From assembly GCA_900552925.1 (NCBI GenBank), contig USBH01000098.1:1-6389 (forward strand): DNA of 6,389 nucleotides, given 5' to 3'. Position numbers and translations under genes: made by a program. Position 1 is the stretch's first letter, and every line of letters begins with the position of its first letter. The stretch comes from an uncultured Oscillospiraceae bacterium. Its GTDB lineage: Bacteria; Bacillota; Clostridia; Oscillospirales; Acutalibacteraceae. The notes under the pieces were generated by a model, which ran no database searches, was not told where the DNA came from, and saw nothing but the letters and a program-made list of their open reading frames with translations. Below are positions 1 to 4,550 of the stretch, one piece after another.

Positions 1-43
1 ACCGTCTAATTCGTCGGCAGCGTCAGATGTGTATAAGAGACAG
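1..43 (+). other. Nextera P5-side adapter, index and Tn5 mosaic end (not genomic)
   Basis: Bases 11-43 are the Nextera read-1 adapter ending in the 19-bp Tn5 mosaic end at 25-43. Bases 3-10 (CGTCTAAT) match, from memory, i5 index S510, and bases 1-2 fit the end of the P5 primer. Genomic sequence begins at 44. Any reading frame that runs through this segment gains artificial residues such as MCIRDR. Confidence 0.98.
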
Positions 44-725
44 GGAGAAGATCGAAATGCCGCAGAGCTTCCTCATCAACGACAACATGATCGTCGAGCC
101 TGCGCCGGATTACCTCTCCGAGACGGTCGAGGTTCTGCGCGGCCCGAACATCAAGCCGTTCCCGGTATCCGGTCCGCTCCCGGAAAGCATCACGACGAAA
201 GCGATCCTCAAGGTCGGCGACAACATCACGACAGACCACATCATGCCGGCCGGCGCAAAGATCCTCCCCTACCGCTCGAACATCCCGTACCTCTCGAACT
301 TCTGCTTTGCGGTCTGCGACAAGACGTTCCCGGACCGCTGCAAGGCGGAGGGCGGCGGCATCATCATCGGCGGCTCTAACTACGGACAGGGCTCCTCGCG
401 CGAGCACGCCGCGCTCGTGCCGCTCTACCTCGGCATCAAGGCGGTCGTCGCCAAGTCCTACGCGCGCATCCACTGCGCGAACCTCGCGAACGCCGGCATC
501 CTCGCCCTGCGCTTCAAGGATGAGGCCGACTACGACCGCATCGACCAGATGGACGTGCTCTCCCTGCCGGACATCCGCAGCGCGATCCAAAACAAGACGC
601 CGATCATCCTGCGCGACGAGACGAAGGGCATCGAGATGGAGGTCGTCCCGATGATGACCGACCGCGAGCGCGCGATGGTCGTCGAGGGCGGCCTGCTGAA
701 CTACACGAAGTCCCTTTCCAAATAA
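44..725 (+). CDS. acn: Aconitate hydratase, C-terminal part (5' end missing)
   Basis: Aconitase isomerises citrate to isocitrate through cis-aconitate using a [4Fe-4S] cluster. Only the last 226 residues are present because the library insert begins at 44; the first whole genomic codon is at 45. Visible are the GDNITTDHIMPAG segment opening the C-terminal swivel domain, the family signature GGSNYGQGSSREHA (369-410), whose SSR (393-401) corresponds to the catalytic Ser and substrate-binding Arg of mitochondrial aconitase, and YARIHCANLANAGIL. The three cluster-binding cysteines lie in the missing N-terminal part. IPM isomerase small subunit is excluded by the swivel domain being fused to upstream sequence and by the aconitase-type SSRE motif. 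The stop at 723-725 lies 23 bp before icd, indicating one operon for 2-oxoglutarate synthesis. The short C-terminal tail suggests the ~640-aa bacterial form, but this is an inference. Confidence 0.95.
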
Positions 726-748
726 ACGAGAGAAAAGGAGCATGAACG

Positions 749-1966
749 ATGGCTGATTTCAAGAAGATTCCCATGACTACGCCGCTCGTCGAGATGGACG
801 GTGACGAGATGACCCGCATCATCTGGAAGATGATCAAGGATATTCTCCTGACCCCGTATATCGACCTGAAGACCGAATACTACGACCTCGGCCTCGAGCA
901 CCGCGACGCAACGAACGACCAGGTTACGGTCGATTCCGCCGAAGCGACGAAGAAATACGGCGTCGCTGTAAAGTGCGCTACCATTACGCCGAATGCCGCG
1001 CGTGTAAAGGAGTACAACTTGAAGGAGATGTGGAAATCTCCGAACGGCACGATCCGCGCCATTCTCGACGGCACGGTGTTCCGCGCGCCGATCCTCGTCA
1101 AGGGCATCACGCCGTTTATCCCAAACTGGACGAAGCCGATCACGATCGCCCGTCACGCCTACGGCGACGTGTACAAGAACACGGAAATGTCCGTGCCGGC
1201 CGGCGCAAAGGCCGAGCTCGTCGTCACGAAGGCGGACGGCACGGAGGAGCGCCGCACGATCCACGACTTCCAGACCCCTGGCATCATCCAGGGCGTGCAC
1301 AACACGGACAAGAGCATCGCGAGCTTTGCGCGCGCCTGCTTCAACTACGCGCTCAGCACGAAGCAGGACCTCTGGTTCGCAACGAAGGACACGATCTCCA
1401 AAACGTACGACCACCGCTTCAAGGATATTTTCCAGGAAATATTCGACGCGGAGTACAAGGAGAAGTTCGAGGCGCTCGGCATTGAGTACTTCTACACGCT
1501 GATCGACGACGCCGTCGCGCGCGTCATCCGCAGTGAAGGCGGCTACATCTGGGCCTGCAAGAACTATGACGGCGACGTGATGAGCGACATGGTTGCCACC
1601 GCGTACGGCAGTCTCGCGATGATGACCTCGGTGCTCGTCTCCCCCGACGGCATCTACGAATACGAGGCGGCGCACGGCACCGTGCAGCGCCACTACTACA
1701 AGCACCTGAAGGGTGAAAAGACCTCGACCAACTCGATGGCCACGCTCTTTGCATGGACCGGCGCGCTGCGCAAGCGCGGTGAGCTCGACCGCATCGACGC
1801 GCTCGTCGATTTTGCGGACAAGCTCGAGAAGGCGTCGATCCAGACGATCGAGGACGGCGTGATGACCGGCGACCTCGCTTCGATGTCGACGCTGGAGAAT
1901 ATCACGAAAGTCAATACGGAGGAATTCCTGCTCGCGATTCGCGACAGACTGGAAAAGCTGCTCTGA
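749..1966 (+). CDS. icd: NADP-dependent isocitrate dehydrogenase, eukaryotic-type homodimer
   Basis: This enzyme oxidatively decarboxylates isocitrate to 2-oxoglutarate, making NADPH. It is 405 aa, full length for the IDH1/IDH2-like subfamily and clearly not the E. coli Icd type. Aligned by eye with human IDH1, the substrate residues are S97, N99, R103, R112 and R135 (the IDH1 R132 equivalent), the catalytic lysine is K213, and metal ligands are D253, D276 and D280 in the NYDGDVMSD motif. The [13 protein letters not shown] loop keeps R314 and H315, which bind the NADP 2'-phosphate in this family, so NADP rather than NAD use is expected. The ATG at 749 follows AAAGGAG (734-740) by 8 nt. It lies 23 bp after aconitase, probably co-transcribed, and is followed immediately by a strong terminator. 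All key residues are intact. Confidence 0.97.
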   Translation: MADFKKIPMTTPLVEMDGDEMTRIIWKMIKDILLTPYIDLKTEYYDLGLEHRDATNDQVTVDSAEATKKYGVAVKCATITPNAARVKEYNLKEMWKSPNGTIRAILDGTVFRAPILVKGITPFIPNWTKPITIARHAYGDVYKNTEMSVPAGAKAELVVTKADGTEERRTIHDFQTPGIIQGVHNTDKSIASFARACFNYALSTKQDLWFATKDTISKTYDHRFKDIFQEIFDAEYKEKFEALGIEYFYTLIDDAVARVIRSEGGYIWACKNYDGDVMSDMVATAYGSLAMMTSVLVSPDGIYEYEAAHGTVQRHYYKHLKGEKTSTNSMATLFAWTGALRKRGELDRIDALVDFADKLEKASIQTIEDGVMTGDLASMSTLENITKVNTEEFLLAIRDRLEKLL

Positions 1967-1978
1967 TTGCTGCATTTT

Positions 1979-2011
1979 GCCGCCGGCTGCGCCTTTGCCG
2001 GCGGCTTTTTT
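1979..2011 (+). terminator. Intrinsic terminator of the acn-icd unit
   Basis: A perfect 9-bp GC stem, GCCGCCGGC (1979-1987) with GCCGGCGGC (1997-2005), has a 9-nt loop and is followed by six T (2006-2011), then GTTT. It starts 13 bp after the icd stop codon. Confidence 0.95.
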
Positions 2012-2026
2012 GTTTATATTTGCGCC

Positions 2027-2055
2027 TTGCGCCATATTGTTCAGCATGTTATAAT
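2027..2055 (+). promoter_or_regulatory. rex promoter
   Basis: A -35-like TTGCGC (2027-2032) is separated by 17 bp from a perfect -10 box TATAAT (2050-2055). Transcription would start near 2062, giving a ~52-nt leader before rex. The promoter lies just after the icd terminator, so rex is its own unit. The -10 box sits inside a Rex-like operator. Confidence 0.75.
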
Positions 2056-2063
2056 TTTAACAG
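2046..2063. promoter_or_regulatory. Probable Rex operator over the rex -10 box
   Basis: The 18-bp site ATGTTAT-AATT-TTAACAG matches the clostridial Rex consensus TTGTTAA-N4-TTAACAA at 11 of 14 specified positions, with the exact 4-bp spacer (consensus recalled from the literature). It covers the -10 box at 2050-2055, so bound Rex would block RNA polymerase. This implies negative autoregulation, relieved when NADH rises. Binding itself is inferred. Confidence 0.6.
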
Positions 2064-2113
2064 ATACAATAATAATTTTTAATCTGTTTTTTAAATGGGA
2101 AGGGCTGATTGTT

Positions 2114-2758
2114 ATGCAAAAGAAACCGTATATTTCCATGTCCGTGATCCGCCGTCTTCCCCGCTACTACCGTTTTCTGAAGGACTTGGACCGGCGCGGC
2201 ATCCTGCGCGTATCCTCCAGAGAGCTCTCTGAAAAGCTGGGCCTGACAGCTTCGCAGGTCCGCCAGGACTTCAACTGCTTCGGCGGCTACGGCCAGCAGG
2301 GCTACGGCTACGCCGTGCGGCAGCTGCGCGAGGAAATCGGCAATATTCTCGGTCTGGACCGCGCGCACAAATGCATCTTGCTCGGCGCTGGAAATCTCGG
2401 CCGGGCGATCGCGACCCACATCACAAACAATTTTGCGGGCTTTGAGCTGATCGGCATCTTTGACAGCAGCGAAGCCGCAATCGGTCAGGAGCTTGCCGGT
2501 CTGACCATTCTGCCGGCCGATACGCTCGAATCGTTCTGCACCGATGAAAAACCGGTTATGGCGATCCTCTGCATCCCCCGTGCCGCGGTGGAAAGCGCCG
2601 TCGACAAGCTTTACGCGCTGGGCATCCGGAATTACTGGAATTTCAGCTCCTATGACATTGCCCTGCACCACAAGGATGCCGTCGTCGAGACCGTGCATCT
2701 GAGCGACAGCATGATGACACTCTGCTACCGCGTTTCCGAGCAGCAGACAAAATCCTGA
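2114..2758 (+). CDS. rex: Redox-sensing transcriptional repressor Rex
   Basis: Rex is a cytoplasmic dimer that represses fermentation, hydrogen and NADH-consuming genes when NAD+ is abundant and leaves DNA when NADH accumulates. The product is 214 aa, normal for the family. Residues ~1-80 form the winged helix (SVIRRLPRYYRFLKDL, then SSRELSEKLGLTASQVRQDF) and include the signature FGGYGQQGYGY (56-66). The Rossmann NAD(H) domain follows, with the GAGNLGRA dinucleotide motif at 91-98 and the acidic D117 of IGIFDSS. The C-terminal helix (VHLSDSMMTLCYRV) is the domain-swap segment. The ATG at 2114 was chosen because the protein then begins like other Rex proteins and GGGAAGGG (2097-2104) lies 9 nt upstream; the frame open further upstream runs through the icd terminator and is not coding. 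No clear terminator follows rex. Confidence 0.97.
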   Translation: MQKKPYISMSVIRRLPRYYRFLKDLDRRGILRVSSRELSEKLGLTASQVRQDFNCFGGYGQQGYGYAVRQLREEIGNILGLDRAHKCILLGAGNLGRAIATHITNNFAGFELIGIFDSSEAAIGQELAGLTILPADTLESFCTDEKPVMAILCIPRAAVESAVDKLYALGIRNYWNFSSYDIALHHKDAVVETVHLSDSMMTLCYRVSEQQTKS

Positions 2759-2788
2759 AACTTTTTCAAAAAAACTTCAAAAAATGGA

Positions 2789-2817
2789 TTGACAAATGCG
2801 TTCCGCGATGCTATAAT
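2789..2817 (+). promoter_or_regulatory. Consensus promoter of the tRNA-Leu gene
   Basis: A perfect TTGACA (2789-2794) and perfect TATAAT (2812-2817) are separated by exactly 17 bp. The start point would be near 2824, leaving a ~34-nt leader removed from the tRNA by RNase P. Confidence 0.93.
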
Positions 2818-2824
2818 AATCAAG

Positions 2825-2848
2825 CCGTCGAACGAAAGAGCTTGACGG
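2825..2848 (+). other. Small hairpin in the pre-tRNA leader
   Basis: CCGTC (2825-2829) and GACGG (2844-2848) can form a 5-bp stem at the very 5' end of the predicted pre-tRNA transcript. It may stabilise or shape the leader before RNase P cleavage at 2857/2858. Function is not known. Confidence 0.4.
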
Positions 2849-2857
2849 AAAATAGAT

Positions 2858-2944
2858 GCAGGTATGGCGGAATTGGCAGACGCGTATGGTTCAGGTCCAT
2901 ATGAATGCAAGTTCATGCAGGTTCAAGTCCTGTTACCTGCACCA
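2858..2944 (+). tRNA. tRNA-Leu (anticodon CAG)
   Basis: The 87-nt gene folds as a class II tRNA. The acceptor stem GCAGGTA (2858-2864) pairs perfectly with TACCTGC (2934-2940). The D arm is GCG/CGC (2867-2869 with 2881-2883) and contains the AATTGG loop. The anticodon stem TATGG/CCATA has the loop TTCAGGT, with CAG at 2892-2894. A long variable arm (2902-2916, TGAA/TTCA) is typical of Leu. The T arm is GCAGG-TTCAAGT-CCTGT (2917-2933). Discriminator A2941 is followed by an encoded CCA (2942-2944). The A73 discriminator and long variable arm support leucine; it reads CUG codons. It has its own promoter and terminator. Confidence 0.97.
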
Positions 2945-2948
2945 AATG

Positions 2949-2993
2949 AAAACCCAGTATTTAGGCTGAAAACGGCTTGGATACTGGGTTTTT
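2949..2993 (+). terminator. Terminator of tRNA-Leu
   Basis: A 12-bp perfect stem (AAAACCCAGTAT 2949-2960 with ATACTGGGTTTT 2981-2992) continues inward through wobble pairs into GCTG-AAAA-CGGC (2965-2976). The T run is 2989-2993. The matching A run on the 5' side would let it work in both directions. It starts 4 nt after the tRNA CCA. Confidence 0.88.
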
Positions 2994-3079
2994 CGCATCT
3001 TTACGCGCTATTTTCAGTACCTCGAAAACGCTCAAAATCGCCTCAAAAACCGCTGAATTTCACCTCATACAACACGAAA

Positions 3080-3117
3080 GCCCATGTGCAACGCACAGGG
3101 CCTCTGTTTTCTTTTTT
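3080..3117 (+). terminator. Second terminator-like hairpin after tRNA-Leu
   Basis: GCCC-A-TGTGC (3080-3089) pairs with GCACAGGGC (3093-3101), leaving one bulged A and a 3-nt loop. It is followed by CTCTG and the T-rich run TTTTCTTTTTT (3107-3117). The gap between stem and T-run makes it weaker than a textbook terminator. It may be a backup for tRNA read-through or the end of an unrecognised transcript. Confidence 0.5.
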
Positions 3118-3217
3118 GCAGAAAAATCTGCTGTCTGTAAATCGTAAACTGCGAATCCTTTACTATCTTTTTTATGCAGCCATAAAAGATTCCGGTACAA
3201 AAATTCTGTAGTTTTAA

Positions 3218-3258
3218 AGCTTTTCGGGGAAGTCGGACGTCCTGACTCTTCAAAAGCT
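3218..3258. repeat. Imperfect inverted repeat (41 bp)
   Basis: AGCTTTT (3218-3224) pairs with AAAAGCT (3252-3258). Inside, GAAG (3229-3232) pairs with CTTC (3248-3251), and the centre contains the palindrome GGACGTCC (3235-3242). The result is a long bulged cruciform or RNA hairpin with no T run on either strand, so it is not an obvious terminator. No known element was recognised. Confidence 0.45.
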
Positions 3259-3366
3259 AATTCCCTTCGGATGCCGCGGCTGCGCCTTTGCAGCAAAATT
3301 TCTGCCAGCGCATTCCCCTATTCTTCTGGCCTATATAGCCAAAGCGCCGGCGCGCAAAACACAGAA

Positions 3367-3384
3367 TTTTCAAAAAGTTAACAA
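3367..3384. promoter_or_regulatory. Possible second Rex-type operator
   Basis: TTTTCAA-AAAG-TTAACAA matches the Rex consensus TTGTTAA-N4-TTAACAA at 12 of 14 positions, with a perfect right half. The left half lacks the conserved G and is an A/T-rich match, so chance is a real alternative. The site lies 8 bp upstream of the -35 element of the next promoter, which could put the leader and small-protein unit under redox control. Confidence 0.3.
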
Positions 3385-3392
3385 AAAAGTTG

Positions 3393-3421
3393 TAGACTTG
3401 GCGGGTTGCTTCTGTTATGCT
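3393..3421 (+). promoter_or_regulatory. Predicted promoter, extended -10 type
   Basis: TAGACT (3393-3398, 4/6 to TTGACA), a 17-bp spacer, then TATGCT (3416-3421, 4/6), preceded by an extended -10 TG at 3413-3414. Start near 3428. It fits as the promoter of the leader and the 64-aa gene downstream, since nothing upstream after 2993 is coding. Confidence 0.5.
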
Positions 3422-3459
3422 TTAGTCAGCAAACCAAATGAAGCAAGGTGGTCGATTCC

Positions 3460-3528
3460 ATGTGCATACTGATTTCCCCTTCGGGACATGTGATTCACAG
3501 CAGAAACGTCCGTTTCACGGCCGGCTAG
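3460..3528 (+). CDS. Candidate 22-aa leader peptide
   Basis: ATG at 3460 is preceded by AAGGTGG (3445-3451), 8 nt away, one mismatch from an ideal Shine-Dalgarno. The peptide begins MCILISPSGH and ends VRFTAG, with the TAG stop at 3526-3528. No run of one amino acid is present, so this is not a classical amino-acid-biosynthesis leader; it contains one AGA and one ATA codon, often rare. The stop codon sits inside the 5' arm of the terminator hairpin (3517-3575), so a ribosome held at the end of this ORF would prevent that hairpin forming. By analogy with tnaC- or antibiotic-resistance-type leaders, its translation may control the downstream 64-aa gene. No homologue is recognised; functional assignment is inference. 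Confidence 0.5.
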   Translation: MCILISPSGHVIHSRNVRFTAG

Positions 3529-3580
3529 GATGGATTTCGTGCAGCTCTCTGTACGAGTTCCTCCTGTCCGGCTGTTTTTT
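3517..3580 (+). terminator. Long intrinsic terminator just before a ribosome-binding site
   Basis: A ~59-nt nearly continuous hairpin: ACGGCCGG (3517-3524) with CCGGCTGT (3568-3575, one wobble), AGGA (3527-3530) with TCCT (3562-3565), GGA (3532-3534) with TCC (3559-3561), and TCGTGCAG (3537-3544) with CTGTACGA (3549-3556, one wobble) closing a CTCT loop. Six T follow the stem (3575-3580). It ends only 9 nt before the AAAGGAG of the 64-aa gene, a placement typical of attenuators rather than gene ends. Confidence 0.85.
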
Positions 3581-3604
3581 ATTTCTACAAAGGAGTTGTT
3601 TACC

Positions 3605-3799
3605 ATGATTCCGTGCCAGGAAAAATGCCCGCGTTACTTTGAGGGATGCCATAAAAACTGCGCCCGCTGGAAGGTTCTACAGGCGCAGCAGCGCTCGGTC
3701 AACCGGAAGAAGAAAAACTATCTGGAATACCATAACGCTGTCTGCAGCACGGTGATCCGGCAGTGCCGCAGCATTCAGCCCCATTCCTTCACACGCTGA
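3605..3799 (+). CDS. Small cysteine-rich protein, unknown function (64 aa)
   Basis: ATG at 3605 follows AAAGGAG (3589-3595) with 9 nt spacing, an excellent initiation site, so I take this rather than the frame open upstream through the terminator. The 64-residue product is basic. It opens with MIPCQEKCPRYFEGCHKNCARW, giving cysteines at 4, 8, 15 and 19 (C-x3-C-x6-C-x3-C); a lysine/arginine-rich stretch (QQRSVNRKKKNYLEYHNAV) follows, then two more cysteines (C47 and C54). There is no signal peptide or membrane segment, so it is probably cytoplasmic. The C-x3-CP...CH-x2-C start resembles short uncharacterised proteins common in Clostridia and their phages, suggesting metal binding, but I cannot name a function. 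It has its own promoter-leader-attenuator upstream and a strong terminator downstream, so it is a monocistronic, apparently regulated gene. Confidence 0.8.
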   Translation: MIPCQEKCPRYFEGCHKNCARWKVLQAQQRSVNRKKKNYLEYHNAVCSTVIRQCRSIQPHSFTR

Positions 3800-3829
3800 G
3801 GAAACGGAAAATACATAAAAGGGAATATA

Positions 3830-3867
3830 AAAAGGGCGCTGCGGTTTTCAGGCTGCAGCGCCCTTTT
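3830..3867. terminator. Bidirectional terminator between convergent units
   Basis: A perfect 13-bp stem AAAAGGGCGCTGC (3830-3842) with GCAGCGCCCTTTT (3855-3867), 12-nt loop. It gives a T run on the plus strand for the 64-aa gene, and because of the A run at 3829-3833 also one on the minus strand for the gene ending at 4021. The two units converge here. Confidence 0.92.
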
Positions 3868-4020
3868 CTATACAGATTGATTTGTTTTTTCATGCGGGTT
3901 CCGGCGCAGCGTATTCGGCCGCGCCGTCCAGGCTTGAACCGTGTGCCGCACGTGAATCAGCGCCGTCGGGACGGTCAGTCCGCGTGCGCGCACAATTTCG
4001 GCATGCGGAACTCTTTCGCT
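3868..4020. other. Non-coding gap, no feature recognised
   Basis: This 153-bp stretch is the 3' untranslated part of the minus-strand unit. The minus-strand frame of the preceding gene stays open for about 50 codons after its stop codon, but the implied residues show no recognisable family and there is no start signal. I see no gene here. Confidence 0.5.
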
Positions 4021-4350
4021 TTAAGCTTCAAACTTCGCCGCGACGTCGCCGAGGTATTTCCGGACCGACAGATGCTGCGGGCAGGCCTTCTCGCACTGAC
4101 CGCAGCCGATGCAGTCGCCGGCTTTGCCGTGCTTCAGCGCCGTGTTGCGGTAATAAACCGCCTGGCTTGAGAAGCTGCCGGTGGTGCGGGCTATGCTGTT
4201 GAAGAGCGCGAAATACGTGAACCCCTTTTCCAGAAAAGCATCGAACAGCTTGTTGATCGCCTCGTAGTCAAAAGAATCCGGCTCGTCTGCTTTCAGCAGC
4301 GGCAGCCGCATGCAGCCGAAGCCGAAATCCACAGCATGTTCCTGTTTCAT
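4021..4350 (-). pseudogene. Internally deleted [4Fe-4S] aldo/keto reductase
   Basis: The 109-aa frame joins the two ends of a ferredoxin-domain aldo/keto reductase, a family normally ~370-390 aa. Residues 1-44 are the usual start (VDFGFGCMRLPLL...AFLEKGF). From TYFALFNSIA (45 on) it is the C-terminal end, with YYRNTALKHGKAGDCIGCGQCEKACP carrying a C-x2-C-x2-C-x3-CP cluster motif (C80, C83, C86, C90). About 260 middle residues, including the catalytic Asp/Tyr/Lys/His and most of the barrel, are missing, so reductase activity is impossible. The junction falls on TYF (4210-4218), which in the intact family occurs both in the N-terminal FTYFDTAYMYH-type motif and in the C-terminal STYFALYN-type motif, pointing to deletion between short repeats. 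The start at 4350 was chosen because GGGAG lies 8 nt upstream; ATGs at 4356, 4365 and 4368 are less well placed. It has a promoter and could still make a mini-ferredoxin-like protein. Confidence 0.8.
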
Positions 4351-4382
4351 ATCCATCGCTCCCATCATAATCCGGGGATTTC

Positions 4383-4406
4383 GGCAGCTGTTTCCGGAAA
4401 ACTGCC
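4383..4406. repeat. Hairpin-forming dyad in the 5' leader of the reductase remnant
   Basis: GGCAG (4383-4387) and CTGCC (4402-4406) enclose the 10-bp perfect palindrome TTTCCGGAAA (4391-4400). It lies 33 bp upstream of the chosen start of the minus-strand gene. It could be an operator or an RNA hairpin. Confidence 0.45.
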
Positions 4407-4409
4407 GCC

Positions 4410-4426
4410 CTTTGCGCAGCGCAAAG
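4410..4426. repeat. Perfect 17-bp palindrome in the same leader
   Basis: CTTTGCGC (4410-4417) and GCGCAAAG (4419-4426) are perfect inverted copies around one central A. The dyad lies about 39 bp downstream of the predicted -10 box on the minus strand. A perfect dyad of this size next to a promoter is operator-like; no known repressor consensus is recognised. Confidence 0.5.
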
Positions 4427-4464
4427 CAGCCTTGTTTCGCGCGGCTGTATCCCCTATTGTCTCT

Positions 4465-4493
4465 ATTTTAGAAGGATTCGCGGTTTTTTGCAA
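4465..4493 (-). promoter_or_regulatory. Promoter of the reductase remnant
   Basis: On the minus strand TTGCAA (4493-4488), a 17-bp spacer and TAAAAT (4470-4465) form a good sigma-70-type promoter. Start near 4458, giving a ~108-nt leader before the start codon at 4350. It separates this gene from the histidine kinase gene upstream. Confidence 0.7.
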
Positions 4494-4514
4494 TCCCGAT
4501 TCTTCGTGTTCAAG

Positions 4515-4531
4515 CATAAGAAAAACTTATG
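4515..4531. repeat. Inverted repeat between kinase stop and next promoter
   Basis: CATAAG (4515-4520) and CTTATG (4526-4531) are separated by AAAAA. The repeat is 20 bp after the kinase stop codon and 22 bp before the -35 box of the next minus-strand promoter. There is no T run after it on the minus strand, so it is at best a weak terminator; an upstream operator is the alternative. Confidence 0.4.
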
Positions 4532-4550
4532 TGAGCTTCGGATACAGGCA

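Larger units (their letters stand above)
2994..3366. other. Non-coding spacer with scattered inverted repeats
   Basis: No supported gene was found on either strand: the open frames lack ribosome-binding sites, overlap terminators or the tRNA, and show no family motifs. The spacer holds a second terminator-like hairpin (3080-3117), an imperfect 41-bp inverted repeat (3218-3258), the small stem GCTGC/GCAGC (3279-3294), a CTATATAG palindrome (3331-3338) and a 10-bp palindrome GCGCCGGCGC (3344-3353). The DNA is AT-rich in 3110-3220 and mixed afterwards. Confidence 0.55.
3428..3604 (+). promoter_or_regulatory. Structured 5' leader / candidate attenuator RNA
   Basis: Between the predicted start and the 64-aa gene lies ~177 nt of leader with back-to-back hairpins: TCCC-CTTC-GGGA (3475-3486), TGTG-ATT-CACA (3489-3499) and GAAAC-GTCC-GTTTC (3503-3516). 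The last abuts a long terminator beginning at 3517. A 22-codon ORF covers most of the small hairpins and enters the terminator. I do not recognise a known riboswitch class: no T-box, TPP, SAM or cobalamin core motifs are seen. The arrangement suggests that read-through into the downstream gene depends on translation of the leader ORF. An alternative is an independent short RNA ending at ~3580. Confidence 0.5.

Noticed and set aside
6..743. Open frame on the minus strand opposite aconitase
   Set aside because: Low-complexity Arg/Asp/Val/Ala translation, shadows a clearly real gene, and its end is made of adapter sequence.
742..756. Tiny ORF (ATG at 742, four codons then TGA) overlapping the icd start
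   Set aside because: Its ATG is only 1 nt from the Shine-Dalgarno sequence, too close for initiation; the icd ATG at 749 has correct spacing.
701..2047. Long open frame (448 codons) on the minus strand opposite icd
   Set aside because: It is a by-product of GC-rich codons in icd: arginine/valine/aspartate-rich composition, no family motifs, no ribosome-binding site, and it runs through the icd terminator.
1967..2113. N-terminal extension of the rex frame upstream of 2114
   Set aside because: It would translate the icd terminator and the rex promoter; the ATG at 2114 has a ribosome-binding site and gives the usual Rex N-terminus and length.
2864..3211. 115-codon open frame on the plus strand
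   Set aside because: It starts inside tRNA-Leu and crosses two terminators; no protein similarity is evident.
3060..3296. Minus-strand open frames in the spacer after tRNA-Leu
   Set aside because: No good start signals, composition and content unlike the neighbouring genes, and they overlap terminator-like and inverted-repeat structures.
3428..3604. A known riboswitch class or T-box in the small-protein leader
   Set aside because: None of the conserved core motifs I could check (T-box, TPP, SAM, cobalamin, ZTP, c-di-GMP) is present; the translated leader ORF explains the layout better.
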